This document shows, in pieces, positions 49,890-58,731 of a stretch of DNA of 61,180 nt; the first letter of the stretch is position 1; each line of letters starts with the position of its first letter. Under the pieces are notes generated by a model. It ran no database searches and had not been told where the DNA came from. It was given only the letters and a program-made list of their open reading frames with translations. Source of the DNA: Actinomycetes bacterium (GTDB lineage: Bacteria; Actinomycetota; Actinomycetes; Mycobacteriales; Mycobacteriaceae); NCBI GenBank assembly GCA_023404955.1, contig JAEXZY010000025.1, positions 1-61,180 on the forward strand. Direction: 5' to 3'. The position numbers and the translations under genes were made by a program.

Positions 49890-49905
49890 GGGGGTCCTTG
49901 CTCGG

Positions 49906-50751
49906 TCAGCGCAGCAGGTGCGTGCGGGCGAACTGCAGCGACTCGGTCAGCAACTCTTCGCGCTCGGCGGCCGACCGGGCGGCCGAGGTGGTCACCTCGA
50001 GGATGACATGGCCCGCGAAGTCGCCGGCGGCCAGCGTCTGACAGACCTCCACGGTCGGTTGCGTACCGCGGCCGGGCACCAGATGCTCATCGGTCGAGGC
50101 GCCGCTGCCGTCACACAGGTGCAGGTGCACCAGCCCGTCCCCCATGCGCTGCGCCATCTCGACGGCGTCGGAGCCGGCCGTCGCGGTGTGCGAGAGGTCG
50201 AGTGTGTAGTGCGCGTGCCCGCCGTCGAGGGGATCGTAGGAGGGCGCGAACGCCGAGATGCCGGGCCCGGGAGCGCCGCCGCGCTTGCGCATCCGTTCGA
50301 TCGACGTCTGCCCGGAACCGAAGAACCGGTCGGCGCGGAACGGGAACATGTTCTCCACCGCGACCATGACGTCGCTGCCTGCCTCGAGCTCGGCCACCTG
50401 GGCGGCGAACCCCTCCGCGTAGCGCCGCTGCCAGCGGAACGGCGGATGGACGACGACGGTCTGGGCGCCGAGTTGCTCGGCCGCCCGCACGCTGCGGTCG
50501 AGCTTCGCGATCGGGTTGGCGCCCCAGACGCGCTGCGAGATGAGTAGGCAGGGCGCGTGCACCGAGAGCACGGGAACGTCGTAGCGCCTCGACAGCTCCT
50601 CGACCGCGTCGATGTCCTGGCTGACCGATTCGGCCCACACCATCAGCTCGACGCCGTCGTAGCCGAGGGTGGCGGCCATCTCGAAGGCGGCCTCGGTCTT
50701 CAGCGGATAGACCGAGGCCGTGGACAGACCGACCTTGATGGCAGGGCGCAC
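49906..50751 (-). CDS. Sugar phosphate isomerase/epimerase family TIM-barrel protein (Rv0498-like)
   Basis: A 281-residue xylose-isomerase-like barrel (AP-endonuclease 2 family). GLSTASVYPLKTEAAFEMAA starts the barrel, VHAPCLLISQRVWG and VVVHPPFRWQRRYAEGF give metal-binding His, and VENMFPFR, LDLSHTATAG and LHLCDGSG complete the site. Substrate unknown. GTG 50751. It is directly downstream of the acidic membrane protein and in line with Rv0498. Confidence 0.85.
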   Translation of the reverse strand: MRPAIKVGLSTASVYPLKTEAAFEMAATLGYDGVELMVWAESVSQDIDAVEELSRRYDVPVLSVHAPCLLISQRVWGANPIAKLDRSVRAAEQLGAQTVVVHPPFRWQRRYAEGFAAQVAELEAGSDVMVAVENMFPFRADRFFGSGQTSIERMRKRGGAPGPGISAFAPSYDPLDGGHAHYTLDLSHTATAGSDAVEMAQRMGDGLVHLHLCDGSGASTDEHLVPGRGTQPTVEVCQTLAAGDFAGHVILEVTTSAARSAAEREELLTESLQFARTHLLR

Positions 50752-50755
50752 CCGG

Positions 50756-51958
50756 TCAGCCTGATTGCAGCAACGCGAGCGGCCCGAGGGTGACCAGCGC
50801 GCCGACCGCCACCGCGATCAGCGTGCTGCCGATGTCCTCGGTCTTGCGCACCACTCGGACACCGACCACCAGGCCCAGGATCACCAACACCGACAGCACC
50901 AACGCGACGATGTTGTTCCACTTCCACAGTTGGTCGAACGCGACGAACAGGCCGGCGCCGAACACGACCGCGACGACGCTCTGACCCACCACCCACATTC
51001 CGTGGACCACCGGCGACATCGGCCGCGGCTCCAGCTCGTCGTCGTCCTCGTCGTCGTCCTCGACGAGGTCATCGGACGGCAGCTGGGCGCCGCGGCGGGC
51101 CACATCGTCGGCGACGGTCTGTCCGCCGAAGAGCGGGTCCTGGGTGGACCGCAGGTACGACGGCAACTCGTCGTCGTCGGTGTCCTCGATATCGGTGTCC
51201 TCGATATCGGCGTCCTCGGTATCGGAGACTTCGGTAGCGGAGACTTCGGTATCGGCGTCGCTGACGTCGGTGTCCGGAGCGGCGTCCTCGTCGACGTCGG
51301 CGGTGCCGGGCGCCTCGTCCTCGAGTTCCTCGACCTCCGCTTGCTCGACCACCGTCTCGTCGAGATCGACGGGGGCATCCGCGTCGACCGGATCGGGACT
51401 CATCAGCTCGGCGTCGACGGCCGCGGCGCTCTTGCGGCCGAACCGGCCGAATGGCGACCGGCGCGGCGGCGCGACGGGCTCGGGCTCGGGTGCGGGCTCG
51501 GGCTCGGGCTCGGCCTCGGCCTGGGCCTCGGCGGCTAGCTCGGACTCGTCATCTGCTTCGTCGAACTCGACGAGTTCGTCATCGCCTTCGGTCACCTCGG
51601 CCGCGTCGGCCAGGTCGTCGGCCCGGTCCGCGTCGTCAGCCTGGTCGATCTCGTCTGCCTGGTCGATCTCGTCTGCCTGGTCGACCTCGCCAGCGACCTC
51701 GGTCTCGGTGGCCCGCTCCGGTTCGGGCGCCTGCTCCGGTTCGGGAGCCGGCTCCGGTTCCGGTTCGGGGGTCGCGACCTCGTCGGGCCGGACGATCGGG
51801 ATCTCGCCGGTGAGTTCGGCGACGGTGACCGCGTCGGCATTGCCCCGGCGACGGCGACGGCGACCACCGACCGGAGGTGCACCGATCGTGCCGTTCTTGG
51901 CCAGCAGCTCGGCGACCGAGATCGGTCGGGTGTTGGTGTAGTCGTCTGGTCCAGTCAT
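50756..51958 (-). CDS. Acidic repeat membrane protein (Rv0497-like)
   Basis: A 400-residue protein. The first 320 residues are hydrophilic and very acidic, with tandem repeats DQADEI and the 5-residue unit family EDTDI. Two hydrophobic segments (about 330-348 and 355-375) form a membrane hairpin, with a third near the C-terminus. It may work as a charged scaffold at the membrane. ATG 51958. Repeat DNA is listed separately. Confidence 0.8.
   Translation of the reverse strand: MTGPDDYTNTRPISVAELLAKNGTIGAPPVGGRRRRRRGNADAVTVAELTGEIPIVRPDEVATPEPEPEPAPEPEQAPEPERATETEVAGEVDQADEIDQADEIDQADDADRADDLADAAEVTEGDDELVEFDEADDESELAAEAQAEAEPEPEPAPEPEPVAPPRRSPFGRFGRKSAAAVDAELMSPDPVDADAPVDLDETVVEQAEVEELEDEAPGTADVDEDAAPDTDVSDADTEVSATEVSDTEDADIEDTDIEDTDDDELPSYLRSTQDPLFGGQTVADDVARRGAQLPSDDLVEDDDEDDDELEPRPMSPVVHGMWVVGQSVVAVVFGAGLFVAFDQLWKWNNIVALVLSVLVILGLVVGVRVVRKTEDIGSTLIAVAVGALVTLGPLALLQSG
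51182..51271. repeat. 15-bp minisatellite inside the acidic membrane protein gene
   Basis: Six units of 15 bases (GTCCTCGATATCGGT and variants) run in tandem from 51182, each changed at a few positions. The period is a multiple of three, so copy changes add or drop five residues without breaking the reading frame. Each unit encodes an acidic pentapeptide. Confidence 0.75.
51640..51693. repeat. 18-bp tandem repeat inside the acidic membrane protein gene
   Basis: Units of CCTGGTCGATCTCGTCTG occur twice exactly (51640-51657, 51658-51675) and once with changes (51676-51693), encoding the DEIDQA-type hexapeptides. Frame-neutral, like the 15-bp array. Confidence 0.75.
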
Positions 51959-51985
51959 CGCCTGCTCGCCCTCGCGGTTGCCTGC

Positions 51986-52978
51986 TTACCGTCCAGCATT
52001 GCGCACCGACACCCGCCCGGAGGGCGAATGCCCGCCCACGAGCGCCGTACCGTCGGCTTCGCTGTCGAGTTTCCGCAGGATCAAGCCCTCCCGCAACGCC
52101 CACGGGCAAATGTCTACGCTTTCGATACCTAGCGCTTTCATGCTCGCCTCGGCCACCAGGGCGCCCGCCACGATCTGCGGGGCACGGTCGGCGCTCACTC
52201 CTTCCAGCTCGGCACGGTCGGACGCGGTCATCCTAGAGATGAAAGATATGAGCTGACGAAGACCCGTGGCAGTCAGCGTGCGCTTGACCCGTGGACCCGC
52301 CCCGGAAGGTGCGGCACCGGTGAGCCGGGCCAGTGAACGGAACGTCTTGGAGGTGGCGACCGCCAGATCGGGACTGCCGGCCTCGGCGATCGCGGGGCCG
52401 GCCTCGGAGAGTTCGTTGGCCAGCCAGTCTCGCAGCATCGCCACACGCCGGCGGCCGGGCGGATCCTCGGGCAGCCATTCGCGGGTCAGCCGGCCGGCGC
52501 CCAGCGGAAGTGACATCGCCACATCGGGCTCCTCGTCGACGCCGCTGGACAGCTCGAGCGAGCCGCCGCCGATGTCGATGTTGATGATGCGCCCGGCGCT
52601 CCAGCCGTACCAGCGCCGCACCGCCAGGAAGGTCAACCGAGATTCGTCGACACCGCTGAGCACACGCAGATCCACGCCGGTGTCGGACTTGACCCGCGAC
52701 AGCACGTCCTCGGAGTTCTTCGCATCACGCACCGCCGATGTCGCGAACGCCATCAGCTCCGAACATCCCGAACTGGTGGCGATCTTGGCGAACTCGTCGA
52801 TCGTGCCGATCAGCTTGTCGGCGCCCCGGCGGGTGAGTTTTCCGGACGTGTCGATGGCTTCGGCGAGCCGAAGAGAGGCCTTGGTCGAACTCATCGGTGT
52901 GGGGTGCCCACCGCGGCGCGCGTCCACCACCAACAGGTGGACGGTATTGCTGCCCACGTCGAGCACGCCTAATCGCAC
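51986..52978 (-). CDS. ppx: Ppx/GppA-family phosphatase (exopolyphosphatase-like, Rv0496-like)
   Basis: A 330-residue protein of the ASKHA fold. The phosphate motif 1 is VLDVGSNTVHLLVVDA and the second INIDIGGGSLELSSG. It hydrolyses polyphosphate or pppGpp; the short length without C-terminal HD domain fits mycobacterial Ppx1. GTG 52978, with 12 bases to the divergent Rv0495c-like gene. Confidence 0.9.
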   Translation of the reverse strand: MRLGVLDVGSNTVHLLVVDARRGGHPTPMSSTKASLRLAEAIDTSGKLTRRGADKLIGTIDEFAKIATSSGCSELMAFATSAVRDAKNSEDVLSRVKSDTGVDLRVLSGVDESRLTFLAVRRWYGWSAGRIINIDIGGGSLELSSGVDEEPDVAMSLPLGAGRLTREWLPEDPPGRRRVAMLRDWLANELSEAGPAIAEAGSPDLAVATSKTFRSLARLTGAAPSGAGPRVKRTLTATGLRQLISFISRMTASDRAELEGVSADRAPQIVAGALVAEASMKALGIESVDICPWALREGLILRKLDSEADGTALVGGHSPSGRVSVRNAGR

Positions 52979-52990
52979 CCGTCCAACCTA

Positions 52991-53788
52991 ATGGGTCTAC
53001 CGTGGAAAACCGTGACTGGTCCGTATCCAGGTGAGGTGGAACTCGATTTCGCCCGCGAGTGGGTGGAATTCTACGACCCCGAAAACCCCAAACATCTGAT
53101 CGCCGCGGACATGACCTGGCTGCTGTCGCGCTGGACGTGCGTGTTCGGCACACCGGCCTGCAAGGGCACCGTCGCGGATCGCCCCGACGACGGATGTTGT
53201 TCGCACGGCGCGTTTCTCTCCGACGACGACGACCGCGCCAAGCTCGACGACGCGGTGAAACTGCTCACCGACGAGGACTGGCAGTTCCGCGACAAGGGCC
53301 TCGGCAAGAAGGGCTACCTGGAACTCGACGAATACGACGACGAGCCCACGTGGCGGACGCGAAAGTACAAGGGGGCGTGCATCTTTCTGAACCGTCCGGG
53401 CTGGCCGGGCGGTATCGGGTGCTCACTGCACACCAAGGCGCTGCAGCTGGGTGTGGAGCCGCTGACCCTCAAACCGGAGGTGTGCTGGCAGCTGCCGATC
53501 CGACGCACCCAGGACTGGGTCACGCGACCCGACGGTTCGGAGATCCTGAAGTCGACGATCACCGAGTACGACCGGCGCGGCTGGGGCGAGGGCGGGCTCG
53601 ACTTGACCTGGTACTGCACCGGCGACCCCAACGCCCACGTCGGGGAGAAACCGGTGTGGCAGTCCTACGCGCCTGAGTTGACCGAGCTGATCGGCGAGAA
53701 GGCCTACGCCGAGTTGGCGGCAATTTGCAAGCGGCGCAGCGCTTTAGGGCTCATCGCGGTGCACCCGGCGACGCGGGCCGCCGAATGA
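52991..53788 (+). CDS. Conserved Cys-rich protein (Rv0495c-like)
   Basis: A 265-residue protein with several conserved Cys: CVFGTPACKG, DGCCSHGAFL, ACIFLNRPGWPGGIGCSLH and EVCWQLP. The pattern resembles YkgJ-like metal or iron-sulfur binding proteins. The role is unknown. ATG 52991, and its stop overlaps the YCII gene (ATGA). Confidence 0.85.
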   Translation: MGLPWKTVTGPYPGEVELDFAREWVEFYDPENPKHLIAADMTWLLSRWTCVFGTPACKGTVADRPDDGCCSHGAFLSDDDDRAKLDDAVKLLTDEDWQFRDKGLGKKGYLELDEYDDEPTWRTRKYKGACIFLNRPGWPGGIGCSLHTKALQLGVEPLTLKPEVCWQLPIRRTQDWVTRPDGSEILKSTITEYDRRGWGEGGLDLTWYCTGDPNAHVGEKPVWQSYAPELTELIGEKAYAELAAICKRRSALGLIAVHPATRAAE

Positions 53789-54084
53789 GTGACCAGCTGT
53801 TCCTGTTCCGGCTCATCCCCCCGCGCGCCGATTTCGCGCAGACGATGACCGACATCGAGCAGGACGCGATGGCCGGCCACACCGAGTACTGGAAGGAACT
53901 GCTGGCCGCGGGGCGCGTGGTCGTCTACGGACCGGTCGCCGATCCGGAGGGTGTGTGGGGGCTCGGAGTGCTGCGCACCGCCGACCGCGCCGAGGCGCTG
54001 GCCATCGGCGAGGCCGACCCGTCGGTGGTCGCGGGGGTCAACACCTTCGAAGTGCTCGAGATCATGGGCGGCCGGACGGGCTAG
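53785..54084 (+). CDS. YCII-related protein
   Basis: A 99-residue ferredoxin-fold protein of the YciI family: FRLIPPRADFAQTMTDIEQDAM, then AGHTEYWKELLAAGRVVVYGPV, then AIGEADPSVVAGV. It carries the conserved His/Asp pair of the family in HTEYW and EADPS. Its function is unknown. It is co-translated with the Rv0495c-like gene and overlaps the end of the convergent fusion gene by 23 bases. Confidence 0.85.
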   Translation: MSDQLFLFRLIPPRADFAQTMTDIEQDAMAGHTEYWKELLAAGRVVVYGPVADPEGVWGLGVLRTADRAEALAIGEADPSVVAGVNTFEVLEIMGGRTG

Positions 54085-56500
54085 CGAGCCGGCGCGGCGC
54101 GGCGGCGCCCCGCAACGCGGGCGCCACCGGCCTGCCCTGCAGCAGACCCGCCACGGTGCCCGCCTCGATCGCGAAGCGGTAGACCGGCAGTGCGTCACGG
54201 ACAGCGGCGATCGTGTGATCGACGGCGTCGTCGTGGTGCGCGGCCGACGTCACGAACGACTGTCCGAGGACCCCGCGCCGCAGCAGTTCCTGCATGAACA
54301 GCGTGCGGTAGGCCTGCGAGGGCGCACCGTCGGCATCCCGCGTGACGAACACCAGGCAGGACGGCCGGCCGGTCACCGTGAGGAAGTCGGACAACTCTGC
54401 CTCCGCGATGGCCGCGTTCGCCCCCTCGGCCAGCCGCCTGCCGGCGTCTTCCATGCGCGCCACCGGATCTTCGGAGCGGTACGCCGCGACGACGGCACGG
54501 AACGCGGCAAGCGACGCCGTCTCGGGGCCGTGAGTCGTCGAGAGCAGGAACACCCGCTCGCCGTCGGTGCGCAGCCCGCCGCGTTCCATGAACTCACGGC
54601 GACCGGCCAGCGCCGACAACGGGAAGCCGTTGGCCATCGCCTTGCCCCAGCAGGACAGGTCCGGGATCACCCCGTAGATCGACTGTGCGCCACCGGCCGC
54701 CCATCGGAAACCGGTGATCATCTCGTCGAACACCAGTAGCGTTCCGTGCCGGTCGCACAGTTCGCGCACGGCCTGCAGGTAACCCGGTGCCGGTTCGGCA
54801 GTGGCGGTCGCGGCCTCCATCACGACGCAGGCGATGTCGTGACCCGACAGGAGCGCGGCCAGCGCCTCGACATCGTTGTAGGGGAAGCGCTTGGTCGCGG
54901 CGGCGTGCTCGGCGGGGATGCCCCCGGCCATCGGGGTGGTGCCGATGAACCAGTCGTCGGTGGAGAAGAACGGTTGCTCACAGATCGCGACCGTGACGCG
55001 ACCGGTGACCGCGCGGGCCAGCCGAACCGCGGCCGTCGTCGCGTCGGAGCCGTTCTTGGCGAACTTGACCATGTCGGCTCCGGGCACCAGGGACAGGAAC
55101 TCCTCGGCGGCAACGACTTCGGCGGCGGTGGGCCTGCTGAAGTTGACACCGCCTGCGATCGCGCGGGTGACGGCCTCGACCACGGGTGGGTAGCCGTGTC
55201 CGAGTGTCACCGACCGCAGGCCCATGCCGTATTCGACGTAGTCGTTGCCGTCGACGTCCCACACGCGGCACCCCGCGCCGTGTGTCAGTACCGGCGGCAT
55301 CGTCTCGGGATACTGGTCGGCGCCGCGCGCATACGTGTGGGCCCCACCGGGAACCAGGTCGTGCAGACGGTCCTGCAGCAGCCGTGATCGCGCGAAAACC
55401 CTGGTGTCACCGACGAAGTCGTCGACGACCCAGCGGCCGTCCAGTTCAGGCCACCGCTGCGACACCTCGTCCAGCAGGTCAGGGAGGGTGAGCAGTACCG
55501 TGTCGGGTCCGGCGGCGACGAGATCCTGCGGGGAGATGATCGGGACGTCGGTGCCGGGCATGCGGCGGCCCTGCTTGGCCGTCGACGCATCGCCGACCGC
55601 CGCGATCAGGGACCGGTCGACGCCGGCCCGGCAGAACAGCGCCACGGCGCGCGACGCCGCACCGTAGGCGTACACCCGCCGCCCGGCCCGGCGCTCGGAC
55701 TCCAGCCAGGACCGCAACGCCACGGTCTGCGCGTCGGCGGCGTCCTGCAGGGCTGCAATCGTCGCCGGGTCGGCCATGGTGGCCTCGGCGCGCAGCAGGT
55801 CGGCCACCGCGGGGCCGGGCTCGCCGCTGCCGTGGACGGCGGCCACCAGCACCGTGCCGCCGTACAGGTCGAAGGTCCACGCGTCGACGGCCCGCATACC
55901 GACGCGGGCGAGTTGCGCAACCACAGCCGGGGTGCAGTAGTAGGCGAAATGGCCGTGGCGCAACGCATTCCACTGCCCGCCACTGACGATGGCGGCCAGC
56001 GTGTGGAACTGCAGAAGCAGGACTCCGCCGGGCGCGGTGGTGGCGGCACGCCGGGCGAACGCCGCCTGCTGGTCGGGCTCATGCATGATCCCGAAGCAGT
56101 CCAGGACGACGTCGGCGGGGCCTTCCGAGCCCTGGTAGCCGCGTTCGGTCAGCAGTGGCAGCCAGCTGCCGCCGTGCGGGCTGCCGAATTCGCGGACTGT
56201 GCCACCCGGTAGCCAACCGGCCGCCGCGACCCTGGAGATGGCCTCGGCTGCTTGGTCTTTGAGGGCTTGCGGTTCCACTCCGCGCGGTTCGGCGGTCTCG
56301 GTGTCGTCGTCGGCGAGCTGTGCCAGGCCGCAGACGTCGCAGACGACCATGGCCAGCGGGTGCACCGCCTCGTCCACCGTCGGCGCCGTGCCCGCGGGCG
56401 GGAAGTGGTCGGCCGCCGGCACCGCCCCGAGGTCGAGCACCCGATGCAGCCGCGGGTGCCGACAGCTCCGGCACGTGCCGTCGATCAGCGCGGCGGTCAT
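54062..56500 (-). CDS. C-methyltransferase-like / class III aminotransferase fusion
   Basis: An 812-residue two-part protein. Residues 1-365 resemble NDP-hexose C-methyltransferases: a zinc domain with Cys10, Cys13, Cys54, Cys57, a shortened SAM region (EFGSPHGGSWLPLL) and RHGHFAYY at the catalytic position. Residues 375-812 form a PLP-dependent class III aminotransferase like HemL-type enzymes; LVFDEMITGFRW binds the cofactor ring and Lys620 in DLSCWGKAMANGFPLSALA is the PLP lysine. The first half has lost typical SAM and catalytic residues, so the protein may be an aminotransferase with a substrate-binding front. ATG 56500, 14 bases from the divergent epimerase. Confidence 0.85.
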   Translation of the reverse strand: MTAALIDGTCRSCRHPRLHRVLDLGAVPAADHFPPAGTAPTVDEAVHPLAMVVCDVCGLAQLADDDTETAEPRGVEPQALKDQAAEAISRVAAAGWLPGGTVREFGSPHGGSWLPLLTERGYQGSEGPADVVLDCFGIMHEPDQQAAFARRAATTAPGGVLLLQFHTLAAIVSGGQWNALRHGHFAYYCTPAVVAQLARVGMRAVDAWTFDLYGGTVLVAAVHGSGEPGPAVADLLRAEATMADPATIAALQDAADAQTVALRSWLESERRAGRRVYAYGAASRAVALFCRAGVDRSLIAAVGDASTAKQGRRMPGTDVPIISPQDLVAAGPDTVLLTLPDLLDEVSQRWPELDGRWVVDDFVGDTRVFARSRLLQDRLHDLVPGGAHTYARGADQYPETMPPVLTHGAGCRVWDVDGNDYVEYGMGLRSVTLGHGYPPVVEAVTRAIAGGVNFSRPTAAEVVAAEEFLSLVPGADMVKFAKNGSDATTAAVRLARAVTGRVTVAICEQPFFSTDDWFIGTTPMAGGIPAEHAAATKRFPYNDVEALAALLSGHDIACVVMEAATATAEPAPGYLQAVRELCDRHGTLLVFDEMITGFRWAAGGAQSIYGVIPDLSCWGKAMANGFPLSALAGRREFMERGGLRTDGERVFLLSTTHGPETASLAAFRAVVAAYRSEDPVARMEDAGRRLAEGANAAIAEAELSDFLTVTGRPSCLVFVTRDADGAPSQAYRTLFMQELLRRGVLGQSFVTSAAHHDDAVDHTIAAVRDALPVYRFAIEAGTVAGLLQGRPVAPALRGAAAPRRLASPSGRP

Positions 56501-56514
56501 GTCACGATGTCCTC

Positions 56515-57069
56515 GTGCGAATCGAACCGAGCCGTCTCGACGGCGTCGTCACCTTCGTCCCGCAGCCGCACCCTGACGAGCGCGGGTGGTTCACCCGCAC
56601 GTTCGACGCCGAGATTTTCGACCAGTGGCGCGGTGTCGCGGGGGCGGCGGCCGGTTTCATCCAGGACTCCCAGTCCCGCTCGGCGCGGGGCGTTCTGCGC
56701 GGCATGCACGGACGCCGCGCACCCGGGGAAGCCAAGTTGGTGCGGTGTGCCCGCGGAGCGGTGCACGACGTGCTCGTCGACGCCCGGCCGGAGTCGCCGA
56801 CGTTCGGGCAGCACGAGGCGTTTCTGCTCGACGACACCACGTTTCGGCATCTGTACGTGCCGCCGGGGATGCTGCACGGATTCCAGGCGCTGACCGAGTG
56901 GGCGGACGTGTGCTACCGGATCGACCGCGCCCACGACCCGGCCGACGATCTGGCCGTGTCGTGGCAAGACCCGACACTGGCGATCGAGTGGCCGCTGCAC
57001 CCACCGACGATGTCCGGCCGGGATGCCTCGGCGGGCAGCTGGGCGGAGCTGCTCACACGAATTCGCTGA
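56515..57069 (+). CDS. dTDP-4-dehydrorhamnose 3,5-epimerase-like cupin (RmlC family)
   Basis: A 184-residue RmlC-type cupin. DERGWFTRTFDAEIF, then VLRGMHGRRAPGEAKLVR with catalytic His65 and Lys74, then VHDVLVDARPESPTFG. The Tyr that follows the first conserved Tyr134 is replaced by His140 (CYRIDRAH), so the pattern differs from classical rhamnose enzymes and the product sugar may differ. GTG 56515 is the most plausible start. Its 3' end overlaps the convergent SDR gene by 17 bases. Confidence 0.85.
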   Translation: MRIEPSRLDGVVTFVPQPHPDERGWFTRTFDAEIFDQWRGVAGAAAGFIQDSQSRSARGVLRGMHGRRAPGEAKLVRCARGAVHDVLVDARPESPTFGQHEAFLLDDTTFRHLYVPPGMLHGFQALTEWADVCYRIDRAHDPADDLAVSWQDPTLAIEWPLHPPTMSGRDASAGSWAELLTRIR

Positions 57070-58081
57070 CACGGCGCATCTTCTCGTCGAGCTGTCCGGT
57101 GTACTGCAGCCGAGCGAGCCGGGCCAGCCGGGTGAAGGTCTGCTCGAAGTCATCAGCGGTCAGACCGTACCGGGTGTACGCGTCGGCCAGCTCGACCGCA
57201 CCGTCGGCGACCGACACAGCCGCTTCGAAGCCGAGTTCGGCACGCGCCCGGGCGAAGTCGACGCGGTAGGACCGCGGGTCCGCGCCGGTTTCCCCGGTGA
57301 TGTCGACGCGCGCCCCGGGAACGGATTCGGCGACGCGGCGGGCGATCTGTTCGACGGTGACGTTGTTGGCCTCACTGCCGATGTTGTAGGCCCGGCACGA
57401 CACCAGGTCGACAGGGGCGGTCAGGCAGACCGCGAACGCGGCCGCGATGTCGCGGGCGTGCACCAGCGGACGCCACGGTGTGCCGTCGGAGAGCACCCGC
57501 ACCACCCCGGTCAGCACCGCGGAGCCGACCAGGTTGTTCAGCACGATGTCGGCACGCAGTCGCGGGGAGAACCCGAAAGCCGTGGCGTTGCGCAGGAACA
57601 CAGGAGTGAAGTCCGCGTCGGCGAGTGCGGTCAGATCGTCTTCGACACGGACCTTGCTCACCGCATACGGGGTCAGCGGGCGCAGCGGCGCGTCCTCATC
57701 GACCAGTCCGTCGCCCGCGGCGCCGTAGACCGAGCACGTCGACGCGTAGCAGAAGCGCTGCACCCCAGCATCTTTTGCGATACGGGCCAGCCGTACTGAG
57801 GCGTGATGGTTGATGTCGTGGGTGATGTCGGGGTTGAGCGCCCCGAGCGGATCGTTCGACAGAGCGGCGAGGTGCACCACGGCGTCGATGCCCTGCAACT
57901 GCTCTACCGTGACGTCGCGCAGGTCGCCGTGCAGCGCCGGCGGGTCCGACGGCTGCGGACCCAGCACGCAGTCGGCGAAGTATCCGGTGTCGAGGCCGAC
58001 CACCTCGTGTCCGGCCGTCTGCAGCACCGGCACCATCACCGTGCCCAGGTAACCCTGATGCCCCGTCACCAACACCTTCAT
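57053..58081 (-). CDS. NAD-dependent sugar epimerase/dehydratase
   Basis: A 342-residue extended SDR. VLVTGHQGYLGTVMVPVL is the dinucleotide fold, FCYASTCSVYGAAGD holds the Ser, and RPLTPYAVSKVRVED holds the active YxxxK. The fully intact motifs contrast with the galE2 homologue in this window. It probably reduces or epimerises a keto-sugar made in the same cluster. ATG 58081 overlaps the PIG-L gene stop (ATGA). Confidence 0.9.
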   Translation of the reverse strand: MKVLVTGHQGYLGTVMVPVLQTAGHEVVGLDTGYFADCVLGPQPSDPPALHGDLRDVTVEQLQGIDAVVHLAALSNDPLGALNPDITHDINHHASVRLARIAKDAGVQRFCYASTCSVYGAAGDGLVDEDAPLRPLTPYAVSKVRVEDDLTALADADFTPVFLRNATAFGFSPRLRADIVLNNLVGSAVLTGVVRVLSDGTPWRPLVHARDIAAAFAVCLTAPVDLVSCRAYNIGSEANNVTVEQIARRVAESVPGARVDITGETGADPRSYRVDFARARAELGFEAAVSVADGAVELADAYTRYGLTADDFEQTFTRLARLARLQYTGQLDEKMRRVSEFV

Positions 58082-58731
58082 GCTGTCTCCCCGAATCTCA
58101 CGATCGTCTTCTCCATCAGAAATGCCTCGGCGTGCGCACTGCGGCACTGGACCCCGCGCAGCCGGGACAGGCCGAGGAATGCGTCCTCGTCGAACCAGTC
58201 GCGATCGGTCTGCGACGGGTAATGCTTGTGCAGCAGGCGCGCCTTCTCCCGCGCGATCTCCGTCGCTACCGGGTGGAACACGCTGGGCGACGGCGTGTCC
58301 GACTCCCACTTGAGGATCTCGTAGCCCAGGATCAGGTGATCCCGGAACTCGGTGGGGGTCAGCTCGGCCAGCAGCCGGTGATCCTGGTGGGCGTCCGCAC
58401 GCTGGGTGCCAAACACGATGTCGGGCTCACAGCTGCCGCGAAAGGCGCGCAGCCCGGCCTTGACGTCGTTCCAGTGGGCGGGGGTGGCCCCGTCAGGGAT
58501 TCCGAGCAGCGTCAGCGTCACCTCGGCGTCGGGGCAGAACGCTGCCAGCGCCCCGCGCTCCTCGGCTTCCCGTTCCGTACCGGCGCCGCACAGCACCAGC
58601 GCGTGCACGCGGAGCCCGGGGTTGTCACGGCTCAGGGTCAGAAGGGTTGCGCCCATGCCGATCGCGATGTCGTCACAGTGTGCGCCGAGCACGGCGATCT
58701 CGCGCAGCGCACCGGTCCGCAGGCCGATCAC
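58078..58731 (-). CDS. PIG-L family deacetylase
   Basis: A 217-residue zinc deacetylase of the PIG-L/MshB family. AVLGAHCDDIAIGMGATL contains the AHxDD metal motif with Cys in place of Pro, and GTQRADAHQDHRLLAEL provides the HxxH ligand. It removes acetyl from an N-acetyl sugar or other amide. It starts at GTG 58731 (overlap GTGA). Confidence 0.88.
   Translation of the reverse strand: MIGLRTGALREIAVLGAHCDDIAIGMGATLLTLSRDNPGLRVHALVLCGAGTEREAEERGALAAFCPDAEVTLTLLGIPDGATPAHWNDVKAGLRAFRGSCEPDIVFGTQRADAHQDHRLLAELTPTEFRDHLILGYEILKWESDTPSPSVFHPVATEIAREKARLLHKHYPSQTDRDWFDEDAFLGLSRLRGVQCRSAHAEAFLMEKTIVRFGETA

Noticed and set aside
51182..51271. CRISPR-like array
   Set aside because: Units are 15 bp without spacers, in frame within a coding region; no cas genes are present.
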